From Vibrio sp. SCSIO 43137 (GTDB taxonomy: Bacteria > Pseudomonadota > Gammaproteobacteria > Enterobacterales > Vibrionaceae), in contig NZ_CP116384.1 in the NCBI RefSeq assembly GCF_028201475.1, forward strand, positions 992,001-1,056,000: a stretch of DNA of 64,000 bases, written 5' to 3'. The position numbers and the translations under genes were made by a program. Below the pieces are notes generated by a model. The model did not search any database. It was given only the letters and a program-made list of their open reading frames with translations, and had not been told where the DNA came from. Below, one piece after another: positions 36,798 through 44,588 of this stretch. Position 1 is the stretch's first letter, and the number at the start of each line of letters is the position of its first letter.

Positions 36798-37325
36798 ATG
36801 TTAACCATTACCGAGTTAGCTAAACAGTGTGATATTTCAAGAACAACTGTTCTTTACTACGAACGGGCAGGTTTACTCAAGCCAGCAAGTCGTGCAGCCA
36901 ACGGATACCGGACATACGGCCAGAAAGAACTTGAGCGACTAAAGAACATCGTCTCATACCGTTCCTATGGTGTACCTGTGGGAGAAATCGCTCCTCTTCT
37001 GGAGTCTGATAACGAACATAAGCAAGAACAGATTCTGCGCAATCAGTTCAATGCGCTGGAAAATGAAGTTCAACGCTTAAGGCAGCAGCAAAAAGCGATA
37101 CTGACTCTGCTGAATCAAAGCTCACTCTCCGCTGCGGATATTCTCACTAAGGAACGCTGGACCGAACTTATGGCGGCCTCCGGTTTAAGTGAGCAAGACA
37201 TGACAAATTGGCATAAACAGTTTGAAAGTATGGAACCTGAAGCACACCAGCGTTTTCTTGAATCTCTGGGGATAGATAAAGATGAAATCGAACAGCTTCG
37301 GCAAAGCTTTAGGGAGATAAGATAG
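36798..37325 (+). CDS. MerR-family transcriptional regulator
   Basis: 175 residues. A winged HTH at 1-70 (LTITELAKQCDISRTTVLYY then AANGYRTYGQKEL) is followed by a coiled-coil dimerisation helix (about 75-118) and a helical C-terminal tail (about 125-175) like TipA-type ligand domains. It has no metal-binding cysteines, so it should sense a small organic molecule rather than a metal. It is co-transcribed with the EamA exporter and probably controls it. Confidence 0.87.
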   Translation: MLTITELAKQCDISRTTVLYYERAGLLKPASRAANGYRTYGQKELERLKNIVSYRSYGVPVGEIAPLLESDNEHKQEQILRNQFNALENEVQRLRQQQKAILTLLNQSSLSAADILTKERWTELMAASGLSEQDMTNWHKQFESMEPEAHQRFLESLGIDKDEIEQLRQSFREIR

Positions 37326-37394
37326 CGGGATTGTCACCTCTCGCCATAACTATGATAATCTTCTGCGAGTATCCATTACCTACTGACAGCTGTC

Positions 37395-38252
37395 GTGATT
37401 GAAACCTACTCAACAAGCCTTATCCATAAGTACCTGAATAAAGAAGGTGGATATTACTGTCTTCCTCTTAGTGAGTATTTATCTTCCCTTACATTACCAA
37501 CGTCCATCGGGAAGCAAGAAGCGGTACTCATTATTTTAATCCAATCCGGTCAGCTTAATGTCAGTGCCGGTTATAACGAAATAGAAGCAGTTAAGGGTGA
37601 GCTCGTTGTTATCCAGCCATCTAAGCCATATGCTATTCTACAAGCCAGCTCAGATATCAAAGGCACGGTTTTTTATATCTCTGGTGAAGGTTTGATAGGT
37701 TCGATGGGGAATCATTCTCTTATATTCAGCCTTGATATTCTGGAGACATGGAATGAGTCAAAATACAGTTTCAGTAAAGAGATCCTTCCATATATCGGCA
37801 ACATCTTTAGCCGTATTCGCCACGAATATGTTCAGCCTTCCGGTGATCTCACAATTGTTAATGCCTATACCATAACCTTGCTGTTGGAACTGAAAAGTAT
37901 CCATAATATAAACATCAAAAGTAATCATGCTGCAATAAGCATTGTGAATAGATACAAAGCTGCTATTTCAGCCTCTCTTAGCAAAAAGCTGTCCACCTCT
38001 GACTACGCTAGAGAACTATCTATAACAACTAACCATCTAAATAAGTCAGTTAAATCCGTCACTGGTTTATCCGCCAGCCAGCTATACAACAAGATAACAA
38101 TGACTGAAGCAAAGTATCTCTTGTTTATGGCAGATCTTACCGTTACAGAGGTGGCCTATCGTCTTGGCTTTGATGACCCCTCCTATTTCAGCCGGTTCTT
38201 TAAAAAGCACGAAGGATTGACGCCTCTGGACTTCAGACAAAAGTTGCTTTGA
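37395..38252 (+). CDS. AraC-family transcriptional regulator
   Basis: 285 residues, GTG start without a strong ribosome site. An N-terminal AraC-type cupin (about 20-110, LIQSGQLNVSAGYNEIEAVK) is followed by the AraC HTH pair at about 190-285 (STSDYARELSITTNHLNKSV, then LTVTEVAYRLGFDDPSYFSRF and GLTPLDFRQ). Its 3' end is 135 bp before the tandem DJ-1 gene in the same direction; AraC regulators often sit beside DJ-1/PfpI genes, so it may control that gene. Confidence 0.83.
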   Translation: MIETYSTSLIHKYLNKEGGYYCLPLSEYLSSLTLPTSIGKQEAVLIILIQSGQLNVSAGYNEIEAVKGELVVIQPSKPYAILQASSDIKGTVFYISGEGLIGSMGNHSLIFSLDILETWNESKYSFSKEILPYIGNIFSRIRHEYVQPSGDLTIVNAYTITLLLELKSIHNINIKSNHAAISIVNRYKAAISASLSKKLSTSDYARELSITTNHLNKSVKSVTGLSASQLYNKITMTEAKYLLFMADLTVTEVAYRLGFDDPSYFSRFFKKHEGLTPLDFRQKLL

Positions 38253-38387
38253 TATAAGCTCAATTATGCCTGCCGGCATAAATGATTGAATTGTCCTGAT
38301 ATCCGATTGACGTATCCTAACTTTACCTTTGCGGCTAAAGATACAGTAAGCCATATACAATATAGGCCACAAAGGTACAGTTAAAAA

Positions 38388-39674
38388 ATGAAAATGGGAT
38401 ACCTACTCACCCCAGGCTGCAACACCTCAGATATAGTGAACAGCGAGGCCGTTTTTCGCTTCCACCCGCTAAACAAAATCTATTACGTATCAGAAAGAAC
38501 TGAGGCGGTACAAGGTAGAAACGGACTAACGTTGCTTGCGAATTCAACTCCGGAAACCTGTCCTCAGTTAGATGTGTTGATTGTTCCCGGCTCATCCCGC
38601 AATAAACCTCTCAATAAGTCATACAATACTTTTATCAAAAAACAAACGGCCGGAGCCAGATTTACTGTCGGAGTATCAGAAGGTGTTGTGCAGCTCTATC
38701 AGGCAGGAATCATTACTCATCAGCAAGTGACAGCTGATTCTGCCAGTACTGCATTTTTGCAACAACAACAGATCAATAGTGTGTATACGAAACAGGTTAT
38801 CCTAGACGGAAAACTGGTTACTGCTGGCCCTTCTACCGGTGCAATCGACGCAGCATTTACTATTCTGGAGCAACTACACGGACGCTGGATAACCCGATTA
38901 GCTGAGTTTACTCTGGAATATGATGCTCCGGTTCAGTTTGCAAAAACACAGCAATCGCCACTAAAAATACCCCCGAAGCCAAAGCCATTGAACATTGGTG
39001 TTTTCGTCCCTTCCGGTATTTATCTGCCTGACGTCATTGGTGCAACCGATGTTTTCTCCTCTTTACCAAACAGTAAACTATACTTCCTATCTGATAGAAA
39101 ACAGCAGTCCAAACCCATACTAGGATTTGGCCCTACGCTAATGCCATCAACTACATATGAAGAATGTCCGCCTCTGGACGTTTTAATCGTCGGAGCAACA
39201 CACCCAAAGTATCTAAATGATCAACAGGTGATAGATTTTGTACTCAGGCAGGATAAATGCGCCTCTGCCATCGTCAGCGTCTGTGCAGGCACCTTCTTAA
39301 TTAGCTCTACGGGATTGCTCAAAGGAAAAACTGCGACAACAAACTACCATCAGATTTCAGCCCTTTCAGAAATAGGAGTAATAGCTGACGGCAGTAAGCT
39401 TGCAGAAGATGGTAAGTTCTTCTCTGCCGGACCCGCTGTGGGCTCTTACGCTGTTGCCCTGAGAGCAGTGCAAAAAATTGCCGGATCCGAATGGGCACAA
39501 TATATCGAACAAGAGTTACTTGAGTTTAACCCCAACCCAATTTACCGGGTAACCCCTGACAATGCCGGATGGCGTATTCATATCTTGTCAAACCTGCTCT
39601 CGTTTGTGGCTAACAAGTTGTATACAGCTGCGCTGAAAAGAAAGACAACAAACCCCAGCCAGATAAACAACTAG
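38388..39674 (+). CDS. Tandem DJ-1/PfpI-domain protein, first domain without Cys nucleophile
   Basis: 428 residues built from two DJ-1/PfpI (GATase1-like) domains (about 1-185 and 203-400). The second has the nucleophile elbow SVCAGTFLISSTGLL with Cys299 and the following GKTATTNYHQIS. In the first, the same position reads GVSEGVVQLYQAG, with Ser97 in place of Cys. Single-domain relatives include isonitrile hydratase and AraC-fused GlxA-type proteins. The first domain is likely structural or regulatory. No signal peptide was seen. The substrate is unknown. Confidence 0.8.
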   Translation: MKMGYLLTPGCNTSDIVNSEAVFRFHPLNKIYYVSERTEAVQGRNGLTLLANSTPETCPQLDVLIVPGSSRNKPLNKSYNTFIKKQTAGARFTVGVSEGVVQLYQAGIITHQQVTADSASTAFLQQQQINSVYTKQVILDGKLVTAGPSTGAIDAAFTILEQLHGRWITRLAEFTLEYDAPVQFAKTQQSPLKIPPKPKPLNIGVFVPSGIYLPDVIGATDVFSSLPNSKLYFLSDRKQQSKPILGFGPTLMPSTTYEECPPLDVLIVGATHPKYLNDQQVIDFVLRQDKCASAIVSVCAGTFLISSTGLLKGKTATTNYHQISALSEIGVIADGSKLAEDGKFFSAGPAVGSYAVALRAVQKIAGSEWAQYIEQELLEFNPNPIYRVTPDNAGWRIHILSNLLSFVANKLYTAALKRKTTNPSQINN

Positions 39675-39867
39675 CATTCCTCCTTATTTAGTTTCATTCT
39701 CAACTTCGCAATTTTGATCTTGTTCAGTCGTTCACATGTAAGGGGGCGGCTGTACCATTAGTCCCCTATTAGACACAATTTGTCACACTTTATAACAGCC
39801 CAGACAAGAATTGCCTTTCCAGAGCACCGACAATACTGGTTAACTAACAACCACGTGGAAAAAAGCT

Positions 39868-40785
39868 ATGACCCGAACTGTGTTAACCAGTCTGCTGGCG
39901 ATATGTGCCGGAACTGCCAGTTTTACCGTAAGTGCCGACAACGTCATTTGTAACAGCGGACTTAATATTGAGCTCCCGGCAGAATGTGATTCCATCACCT
40001 TGAATCAGGAGTTTGATGGTGTAAAAAACTTCCGCCAACTCACCCCATTAAAAGAGAGCTGGAAACTGCGCCAAGGCGTACTCTACCGTTCAGACCAGAT
40101 GCATGAACTCTCTCCGGCTGACCTCGATAAAATGACGGCACTCGGAATCAAAACCGTGGTTGATCTGCGCTCTGTAGAAGAAGTAGAACATTTCCCCAAC
40201 AAGCATATCCCGAGTGTTACGCAGACGGTAAATCTGCCTATTGGTCAGGACCCGGCAGATATCAAGAACCTGATCGATCCAAAGCTGTCCCAGAAAGTAA
40301 GAAAGATGTGGTTTGAAGGGGAGTTTGAGCAGATAGAACAGTTAATGGAAGAGAGCGGAATTGATCTGGCAACAGCCCGAACTCCCCGTTACGTTGAATT
40401 TGCTACTAAGTTCAACCATCAGATATCACGCTTCCTGCATCTGCTGGCCAATGAAGATAACTACCCTCTGGTGTTTCACTGTGCCGGAGGTAAAGACAGA
40501 ACTGGCTATATCGCAGCGGTTACTCTGCTGACACTGGGCTATTCGGAGCAAGATGTTATTAATGACTACCTGATTACCAATATGACCGGATTTAATGAAC
40601 TTAAAGGACTACTAGATAAAGGTCTGGTAGCTCTGATGCCTGCCGGAGAAGCCAGAAAAGAGCAGATAAACGCAGCCCTTCAGGCAATTAAACAACACTA
40701 TGGTAGTTTTGATAACTACCGGAAAAACATCTTAAAGATTTCTGACAAGGAAGTTGAACAGATAAGAGCAAATCTGCTGATTTAG
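39868..40785 (+). CDS. Exported tyrosine-type protein phosphatase (Y_phosphatase3 type)
   Basis: 305 residues. A signal peptide (1-23, TVSA/D) indicates a periplasmic or secreted protein. The start of the phosphatase domain, VKNFRQLTPLKESWKLRQGV and LYRSDQMHELS, matches the bacterial tyrosine/lipid phosphatase group with MPtpB and LipA. The P-loop is VFHCAGGKDRTG with catalytic Cys205 and the Lys-Asp typical of dual-specificity or phosphoinositide-type enzymes. It stands alone and has its own terminator. The substrate is unknown. Confidence 0.88.
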   Translation: MTRTVLTSLLAICAGTASFTVSADNVICNSGLNIELPAECDSITLNQEFDGVKNFRQLTPLKESWKLRQGVLYRSDQMHELSPADLDKMTALGIKTVVDLRSVEEVEHFPNKHIPSVTQTVNLPIGQDPADIKNLIDPKLSQKVRKMWFEGEFEQIEQLMEESGIDLATARTPRYVEFATKFNHQISRFLHLLANEDNYPLVFHCAGGKDRTGYIAAVTLLTLGYSEQDVINDYLITNMTGFNELKGLLDKGLVALMPAGEARKEQINAALQAIKQHYGSFDNYRKNILKISDKEVEQIRANLLI

Positions 40786-40814
40786 ATAAAACTGGCCCTT
40801 TCACTCTTTTAATA

Positions 40815-40839
40815 GCCCTGCGCCCTAACGGAGCAGGGT
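40815..40839 (+). terminator. Terminator after the phosphatase gene
   Basis: CCCTGC / GCAGGG stem with an 11-base loop followed by TTT. It is modest in strength. Confidence 0.5.
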
Positions 40840-40889
40840 TTCAATAACTGTTACCTATCACAGTTATCTGTCTATTCACTTTTACTTAA

Positions 40890-40904
40890 TGCGAATTATT
40901 CTCA
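40890..40904 (+). promoter_or_regulatory. Fur-box-like site upstream of DUF2061 gene
   Basis: TGCGAATTATTCTCA is a 7-1-7 inverted repeat close to the Fur consensus TGATAATnATTATCA, with three mismatches. It lies 37 bp before the ATG of the tandem DUF2061 gene. Iron control is inferred from the site alone. Confidence 0.5.
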
Positions 40905-40941
40905 ATTATAACAGCAAGACAAAAAAACAAAGAACAGAGTG

Positions 40942-41331
40942 ATGACCAAAACAGTAACCTTTGCAGCGATTCATTTTTCCATTGCTACCACACTGGCTTA
41001 TGCATTAACGGGAGATTTTCTGCTGGGCAGCCTGATTGCTTTGATAGAACCATCGATTAACACTGTGGCTTTCTATGCTCATGAAAGGGTATGGAGAAAG
41101 ATGCCTGTTTTAAAACGCATAGAACCTATGACCGAGATTAAGACAGCAAGCTTTGCTGTCGTGCATTTTAGCGTTGCGTTTACAGTGACTTATATGCTGA
41201 CTGGTGATGCTTTTATCGGAGGGTTAATAGCAACCATCGAACCTGCCGTTAACTCTGTGGCTTATTTCTTCCATGAAAAAGTATGGCTGAATCACCAAAA
41301 CCGGCTCAGTCAGGCTTATGCCATTAACTAA
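40942..41331 (+). CDS. Tandem DUF2061 membrane protein
   Basis: 129 residues from ATG 40942 (a GTG one codon earlier is possible). Two copies of the DUF2061 unit are visible: TKTVTFAAIHFSIATTLAYA with EPSINTVAFYAHERVW, and IKTASFAVVHFSVAFTVTYM with EPAVNSVAYFFHEKVW. Each contains two short membrane helices and ends in the conserved HE(R/K)VW. The function of this family is unknown. A Fur-like site upstream suggests expression under iron limitation. Confidence 0.8.
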   Translation: MTKTVTFAAIHFSIATTLAYALTGDFLLGSLIALIEPSINTVAFYAHERVWRKMPVLKRIEPMTEIKTASFAVVHFSVAFTVTYMLTGDAFIGGLIATIEPAVNSVAYFFHEKVWLNHQNRLSQAYAIN

Positions 41332-41427
41332 AGCTTGAAGGATAGTTAAGTTGTAACCTCAAGTTGACGAAACAGGTATATTTCCGCTAATTTCAGTTAG
41401 CAGGCAGATTACAACAAAGGAAGTAAG

Positions 41428-42333
41428 ATGAACTCTGAGCTGAAATTTTACGATTCAGTGACCGACACGGTATCAGATTGCGGCAAGGTTCTTGAAATCG
41501 AGTTTTCCAACCACGGCTTAGATTGGTCAGGCATACTAGTAGAAAAAGGCTCATCCCCTCACTTCTACCCAAAGAATGTTTACACCCCTTATTTCTATTT
41601 CGCTCTGGCTCTTGATAAAGACTTAAACTGGAGTGTCGAGAAAGACGGTACTCTTGCAGATCTGAAAACCAGCCCCGGCAACATCTGGATTAATCCGCCA
41701 AAAACCCCCTTTAGCCACAATATTGCCGAACCTTGTTATTTCATAATTTTAGCCATTGAAGAGCAGGAGTTTTTATCACATTGCCCGCTAAATTTGGAAG
41801 GGATTGAGCTTCAGTTTCTGAATAACTACAACGTTCTGGATGAAACGATTAAAGGTATTATCGAGCTATTTATTCTGGAAACGAAAGCCAAAGGGCGTAA
41901 TGGTAAAGCCTATCTAAATAGCTTGGTATCACTGCTGTCAACTCACTATATTCAGAACTATTCCAACTATTTTGATCTGAAGAATAACCGGATCGCCGCT
42001 TCAAAGTTCGATCAAAAACAGGTCGATAAAATTGACCTGTATATAGAGGAGAATATCGGAACTAATATTGCAGTTGATGATCTGGCCGATTTACTAGGCT
42101 GCAGTAAATTCTATTTTCTCAGGGAGTTTAAAAAACTGATTGGTGTAACTCCGTATCAATACTTGATGAACAAGCGTCTGGAGAAAGCCCGCGCCGCACT
42201 CTCTTCCGGTTCAGTAAATATTGCCCTGACAGCGTATGAACTTGGCTTTAACGACCAGTCACATTTTACCCGTGCTTTTAAAAATTACTTTGGTATGACA
42301 CCGGGCCAGTTTGTAAAGCTACAAGAAAACTAG
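41428..42333 (+). CDS. AraC-family transcriptional regulator
   Basis: 301 residues, GGAAG before the ATG. The N-terminal part (about 1-160) is a cupin-like effector domain. The C-terminal HTH pair lies at about 198-298 (GTNIAVDDLADLLGCSKFYF and LTAYELGFNDQSHFTRAFKN, GMTPGQF). It is transcribed alone, ahead of the orphan TIR-like gene by 185 bp. The target genes cannot be inferred; control of the TIR-like gene is possible but unsupported. Confidence 0.85.
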   Translation: MNSELKFYDSVTDTVSDCGKVLEIEFSNHGLDWSGILVEKGSSPHFYPKNVYTPYFYFALALDKDLNWSVEKDGTLADLKTSPGNIWINPPKTPFSHNIAEPCYFIILAIEEQEFLSHCPLNLEGIELQFLNNYNVLDETIKGIIELFILETKAKGRNGKAYLNSLVSLLSTHYIQNYSNYFDLKNNRIAASKFDQKQVDKIDLYIEENIGTNIAVDDLADLLGCSKFYFLREFKKLIGVTPYQYLMNKRLEKARAALSSGSVNIALTAYELGFNDQSHFTRAFKNYFGMTPGQFVKLQEN

Positions 42334-42518
42334 CCCGTTATATATTTATTTTTTGGATAATCAGCTGCTAACCATCTTGGCGCATCGGACCTAAGATATC
42401 AGAATTAAATTAATTCAACCTTATAAACTAGATTAGGATCAATGACCCCTTTCATCGCCTTAGTGTAGTGTTTCATGCTATACGCAAATAAAAAGCAAGC
42501 TAAACATAAGGAGCTTGC

Positions 42519-43082
42519 ATGAGTATTTTTGATGATCCGTGGTCTGCCAACAAGCGACATAAAACATACGTTAGTTTTCATCATGACAATGACCAACATT
42601 ACCGTGACAGGTTAGAGGCTATCTCTTCTGATTACTTTGAAGTAATAGCTTCACGATCTATCCCGTCAGGTGAAACTTTCTCAGGTAAATCAGAGGAAAC
42701 CATCCGGCAAATTATCCGCGACGATTATCTGCGCGACTCAGAGGTAACTGTGGTGTTAATCGGCGAAGAGACCTGGCAGAGGCAGCATGTTGACTGGGAA
42801 ATTGCAGCAAGTATCCGGGAAACTCAATACTCACCAAATTCAGGGTTAATCGGCATTCTACTTCCAACCTATAAAGCACCATCTGATAGCGAGTTTAATC
42901 CTAAATCACTCCCTACCCGCCTAGAAAAGAATCTTAGTAATGGATTCGCAAAACTATATAAATGGTCAGAGAATCCAGAAGAAATTCAGCAGTGGATCCA
43001 TGAAGCTTTTCAGCGAAGAAATAAACTAAAACCTGATAACACTGAGCCAAACTTTGTTGATAATAGAACAACAAATAGTTGA
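42519..43082 (+). CDS. Orphan TIR-like (MTH538/DUF1863) domain protein
   Basis: 187 residues, AAGGAG seven bases before the ATG. The N-terminal ~150 residues match the MTH538 TIR-like family: KTYVSFHHDNDQHYRDRLEA (strand A), then IRQIIRDDYLRDSEVTVVLI, GEETWQRQHVDWEIAAS and LIGILLPTY. The Glu of VDWEI is where TIR NADases carry the catalytic Glu. This domain is the ThsB type of Thoeris anti-phage systems, where it makes a nucleotide signal. No ThsA effector gene (SIR2/Macro-SLOG) is in the window, so it is either a solo protein or a remnant. A type I toxin-antitoxin candidate follows directly. Confidence 0.8.
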   Translation: MSIFDDPWSANKRHKTYVSFHHDNDQHYRDRLEAISSDYFEVIASRSIPSGETFSGKSEETIRQIIRDDYLRDSEVTVVLIGEETWQRQHVDWEIAASIRETQYSPNSGLIGILLPTYKAPSDSEFNPKSLPTRLEKNLSNGFAKLYKWSENPEEIQQWIHEAFQRRNKLKPDNTEPNFVDNRTTNS

Positions 43083-43117
43083 AACAACAACCGGCTAGCT
43101 TGCTCCCGTACCTAATT

Positions 43118-43142
43118 TTAAAAAGGCACCCGAAGGTGCCTT
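43118..43142 (-). terminator. TTCG-loop terminator of the candidate toxin mRNA
   Basis: On the minus strand AAGGCACC-TTCG-GGTGCCTT is followed by five or more T. The UUCG loop is very stable. It starts six bases after the toxin stop codon and also faces the end of the TIR-like gene. Confidence 0.92.
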
Positions 43143-43147
43143 GAGAG

Positions 43148-43243
43148 TTAGCCCAGCGGCTCAATAAGAAGCTTTACCAAATCAATCAGCTTAGCTCCTA
43201 ATTGCAGCGTAAGCAGGATGATCTCTAAAACGAGAGTCAACAT
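43148..43243 (-). CDS. Candidate type I toxin, 31-aa hydrophobic peptide (TisB-like)
   Basis: A 31-codon ORF, ATG 43243 to TAA 43148, with AGGAG exactly six bases upstream. The peptide has one amphipathic hydrophobic helix: it begins MLTLVLEIILLTLQLG and continues AKLIDLVKLLIEPLG, with charges at E7, K18, D21, K24 and E28. Length, composition and the LQL...D..K.L pattern resemble E. coli TisB, a membrane-depolarising type I toxin. A terminator follows at once and a divergent antisense RNA lies upstream. I infer membrane toxicity; there is no direct homology proof. No LexA box, which controls tisB in E. coli, was seen. Confidence 0.72.
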   Translation of the reverse strand: MLTLVLEIILLTLQLGAKLIDLVKLLIEPLG

Positions 43244-43317
43244 GTCTTACTCCTATACAGGATGCAGGGCGCGCCGGGATTGCCTTACCACTATTCGTAC
43301 CCGGCTATCATGCTATA

Positions 43318-43336
43318 GTGTGTGTAACATGACGCC
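43318..43336 (+). repeat. 19-nt repeat in toxin leader: antitoxin pairing site
   Basis: GTGTGTGTAACATGACGCC here is identical to 43471-43489. Because the toxin mRNA is made from the other strand, its leader contains the exact complement, giving 19 bp of perfect pairing with the 5' end of the divergent small RNA. The site is 75 nt upstream of the toxin start, as expected for a standby-site mechanism. Confidence 0.8.
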
Positions 43337-43391
43337 CCGCGGTGAAGGCATAGTCAAGATTCTCAGGCCTTAACTACCGAATCCAGTTTGT

Positions 43392-43420
43392 AATATCTAG
43401 TTACTTTTACGGCGGTACAA
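43392..43420 (-). promoter_or_regulatory. Candidate toxin promoter
   Basis: On the minus strand TTGTAC (43415-43420), a 17-base spacer and GATATT (43392-43397). A start near 43385 would give a leader of about 140 nt that includes the pairing site. The -35 match is poor, so this is tentative. Confidence 0.3.
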
Positions 43421-43434
43421 ATATCGCTTTGTAC

Positions 43435-43464
43435 TTGACGGCTGCCAGCTGAAACACCTATATT
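43435..43464 (+). promoter_or_regulatory. Promoter of candidate antitoxin RNA
   Basis: TTGACG, an 18-base spacer and TATATT form a good sigma-70 promoter. Seven bases downstream, position 43471 is the first base of the 19-nt repeat. Confidence 0.72.
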
Positions 43465-43470
43465 GAACTT

Positions 43471-43527
43471 GTGTGTGTAACATGACGCCAAAACAAATAA
43501 GCCCTGACTCTCAATCAGGGCTTTTTT
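43471..43527 (+). ncRNA. Candidate antisense antitoxin sRNA (IstR-like), about 57 nt
   Basis: Bounded by the promoter at 43435-43464 and a perfect terminator (AGCCCTGA / TCAGGGCT, loop CTCTCAA, six T). The 5' 19 nt (GTGTGTGTAACATGACGCC) are perfectly antisense to the leader of the divergently transcribed toxin mRNA; a short A-rich linker follows, then the terminator hairpin. This is the layout of IstR-1, which blocks ribosome standby on tisB mRNA. Antitoxin function is inferred from architecture. Confidence 0.75.
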
Positions 43528-43884
43528 GTGTCTGCTAGGTGCCGAAGTACCGCCCTCCAGACAGCCATTTTACTAAAATTCAATCTTCAAACTGTATTTC
43601 TAAAGAAATGTTACACATTTAATCAAGGTGGATAATTGTAGATCCCCCAGTAGAGTACTGACTTCTATTCTGGCTTCTAGATTTTGACGTAACCCACCCC
43701 GCACTAGGTTCCGCTATAGTTGATGAGAGTAAGACAAAGAAGCGTTGTAACCGACCATGATCTAAAGAAAGTGGATCGAGTGTCATGTAAAAACAAACCG
43801 TTGCCGCTGATTTATTCCCTAAGCGAGTTAAATGAATTTGTCGGGCAGGAAGCGGTAACGGCGAACTCTTAAGAGGAGATGCAT
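43528..43884. other. Intergenic region after the antitoxin RNA
   Basis: About 360 bp. A 49-codon frame (43723-43872) lacks a ribosome site and is not supported. No terminator or repeat was seen until the RDD-gene terminator, and there is no recognisable gene remnant. Confidence 0.35.
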
Positions 43885-43906
43885 AAAACGCCCCGAAGGG
43901 CGTGTT
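43885..43906 (-). terminator. Terminator of the RDD gene
   Basis: On the minus strand ACGCCC-TTCG-GGGCGT is followed by TTTT, just after the RDD stop codon. Confidence 0.8.
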
Positions 43907-43918
43907 TATAAAAATCGC

Positions 43919-44440
43919 TTAATCGTAATTGCTCGGATCGAACTCAATCTCGGGTTTTGAAATATCAATGACTTTGGTTCCGGCAATAAGGTCATGCAGG
44001 CAACGTTTATCTTTCCGGAAAATAAAGAAAACATCCAACGACGCGACAATATTGAGAAAGGGAATAAATGACAGTATTCCTAACACGACATACCGCTTTA
44101 AATAGAGTGAAACAATGCCTAACTTCTGATTTGTTTTCACGGAAACAATTGCAATATCAAACATGTTTTTTCCAATCGTCTGACCTCTGGTATGTAATAG
44201 GTAGCCCTGAACAACCAAAAACACACAGTTAATCACAATCCAGAACGCAAACTGAAACTCTGAGTTGGATAAAGATTGCATTACTTCCGGTGGGCTTATC
44301 CAGAATAACCCACCAAAAACTATGATCATGATAATACCATCGACCACCGCCGCCCCTAAGCGGGACCATCTTGAAGCGAGTTTCGCTTCTTTCATAATGT
44401 CTGCATCAGGGCGTATCTCTGCTGCAATAATTTCACTCAT
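43919..44440 (-). CDS. RDD-family membrane protein
   Basis: 173 residues. The RDD domain opens with ASRWSRLGAAVVDGIIMIIVFGG, giving the Arg and Asp signature residues at the first helix, and has about three to four membrane helices (about 33-52, 64-84, 115-140). The loop HTRGQTIGKNMFDIAIV is the second conserved element, and the end KDKRCLHDLIAGTKVI the third. The family's role is unclear (some members are linked to Na+/H+ exchange). It is monocistronic. Confidence 0.87.
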   Translation of the reverse strand: MSEIIAAEIRPDADIMKEAKLASRWSRLGAAVVDGIIMIIVFGGLFWISPPEVMQSLSNSEFQFAFWIVINCVFLVVQGYLLHTRGQTIGKNMFDIAIVSVKTNQKLGIVSLYLKRYVVLGILSFIPFLNIVASLDVFFIFRKDKRCLHDLIAGTKVIDISKPEIEFDPSNYD

Positions 44441-44588
44441 ATTAGAACCTTTATTTTATTATTTAGCCATATTTTACTGACTGAAAAACAATAACATAGC
44501 TAGGAACTTATGCGTTCATTTTTATATTAAATACGATAAGGCTCTCAATTATGTAATGAGATAAGTCATGCAAAACTTAATGGTCAAA

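Noticed and set aside
42519..43082. Complete Thoeris defence system
   Set aside because: Only a ThsB-type TIR-like gene is present; no ThsA (SIR2 or Macro/SLOG effector) is encoded in the window.
43244..43470. LexA box for the candidate toxin
   Set aside because: I looked for CTGT-N8-ACAG in the leader and promoter region and found none, so SOS control as in tisB is not claimed.
43723..43872. 49-codon plus-strand ORF downstream of the antitoxin RNA
   Set aside because: No ribosome binding site, no recognisable family, and composition like intergenic DNA.
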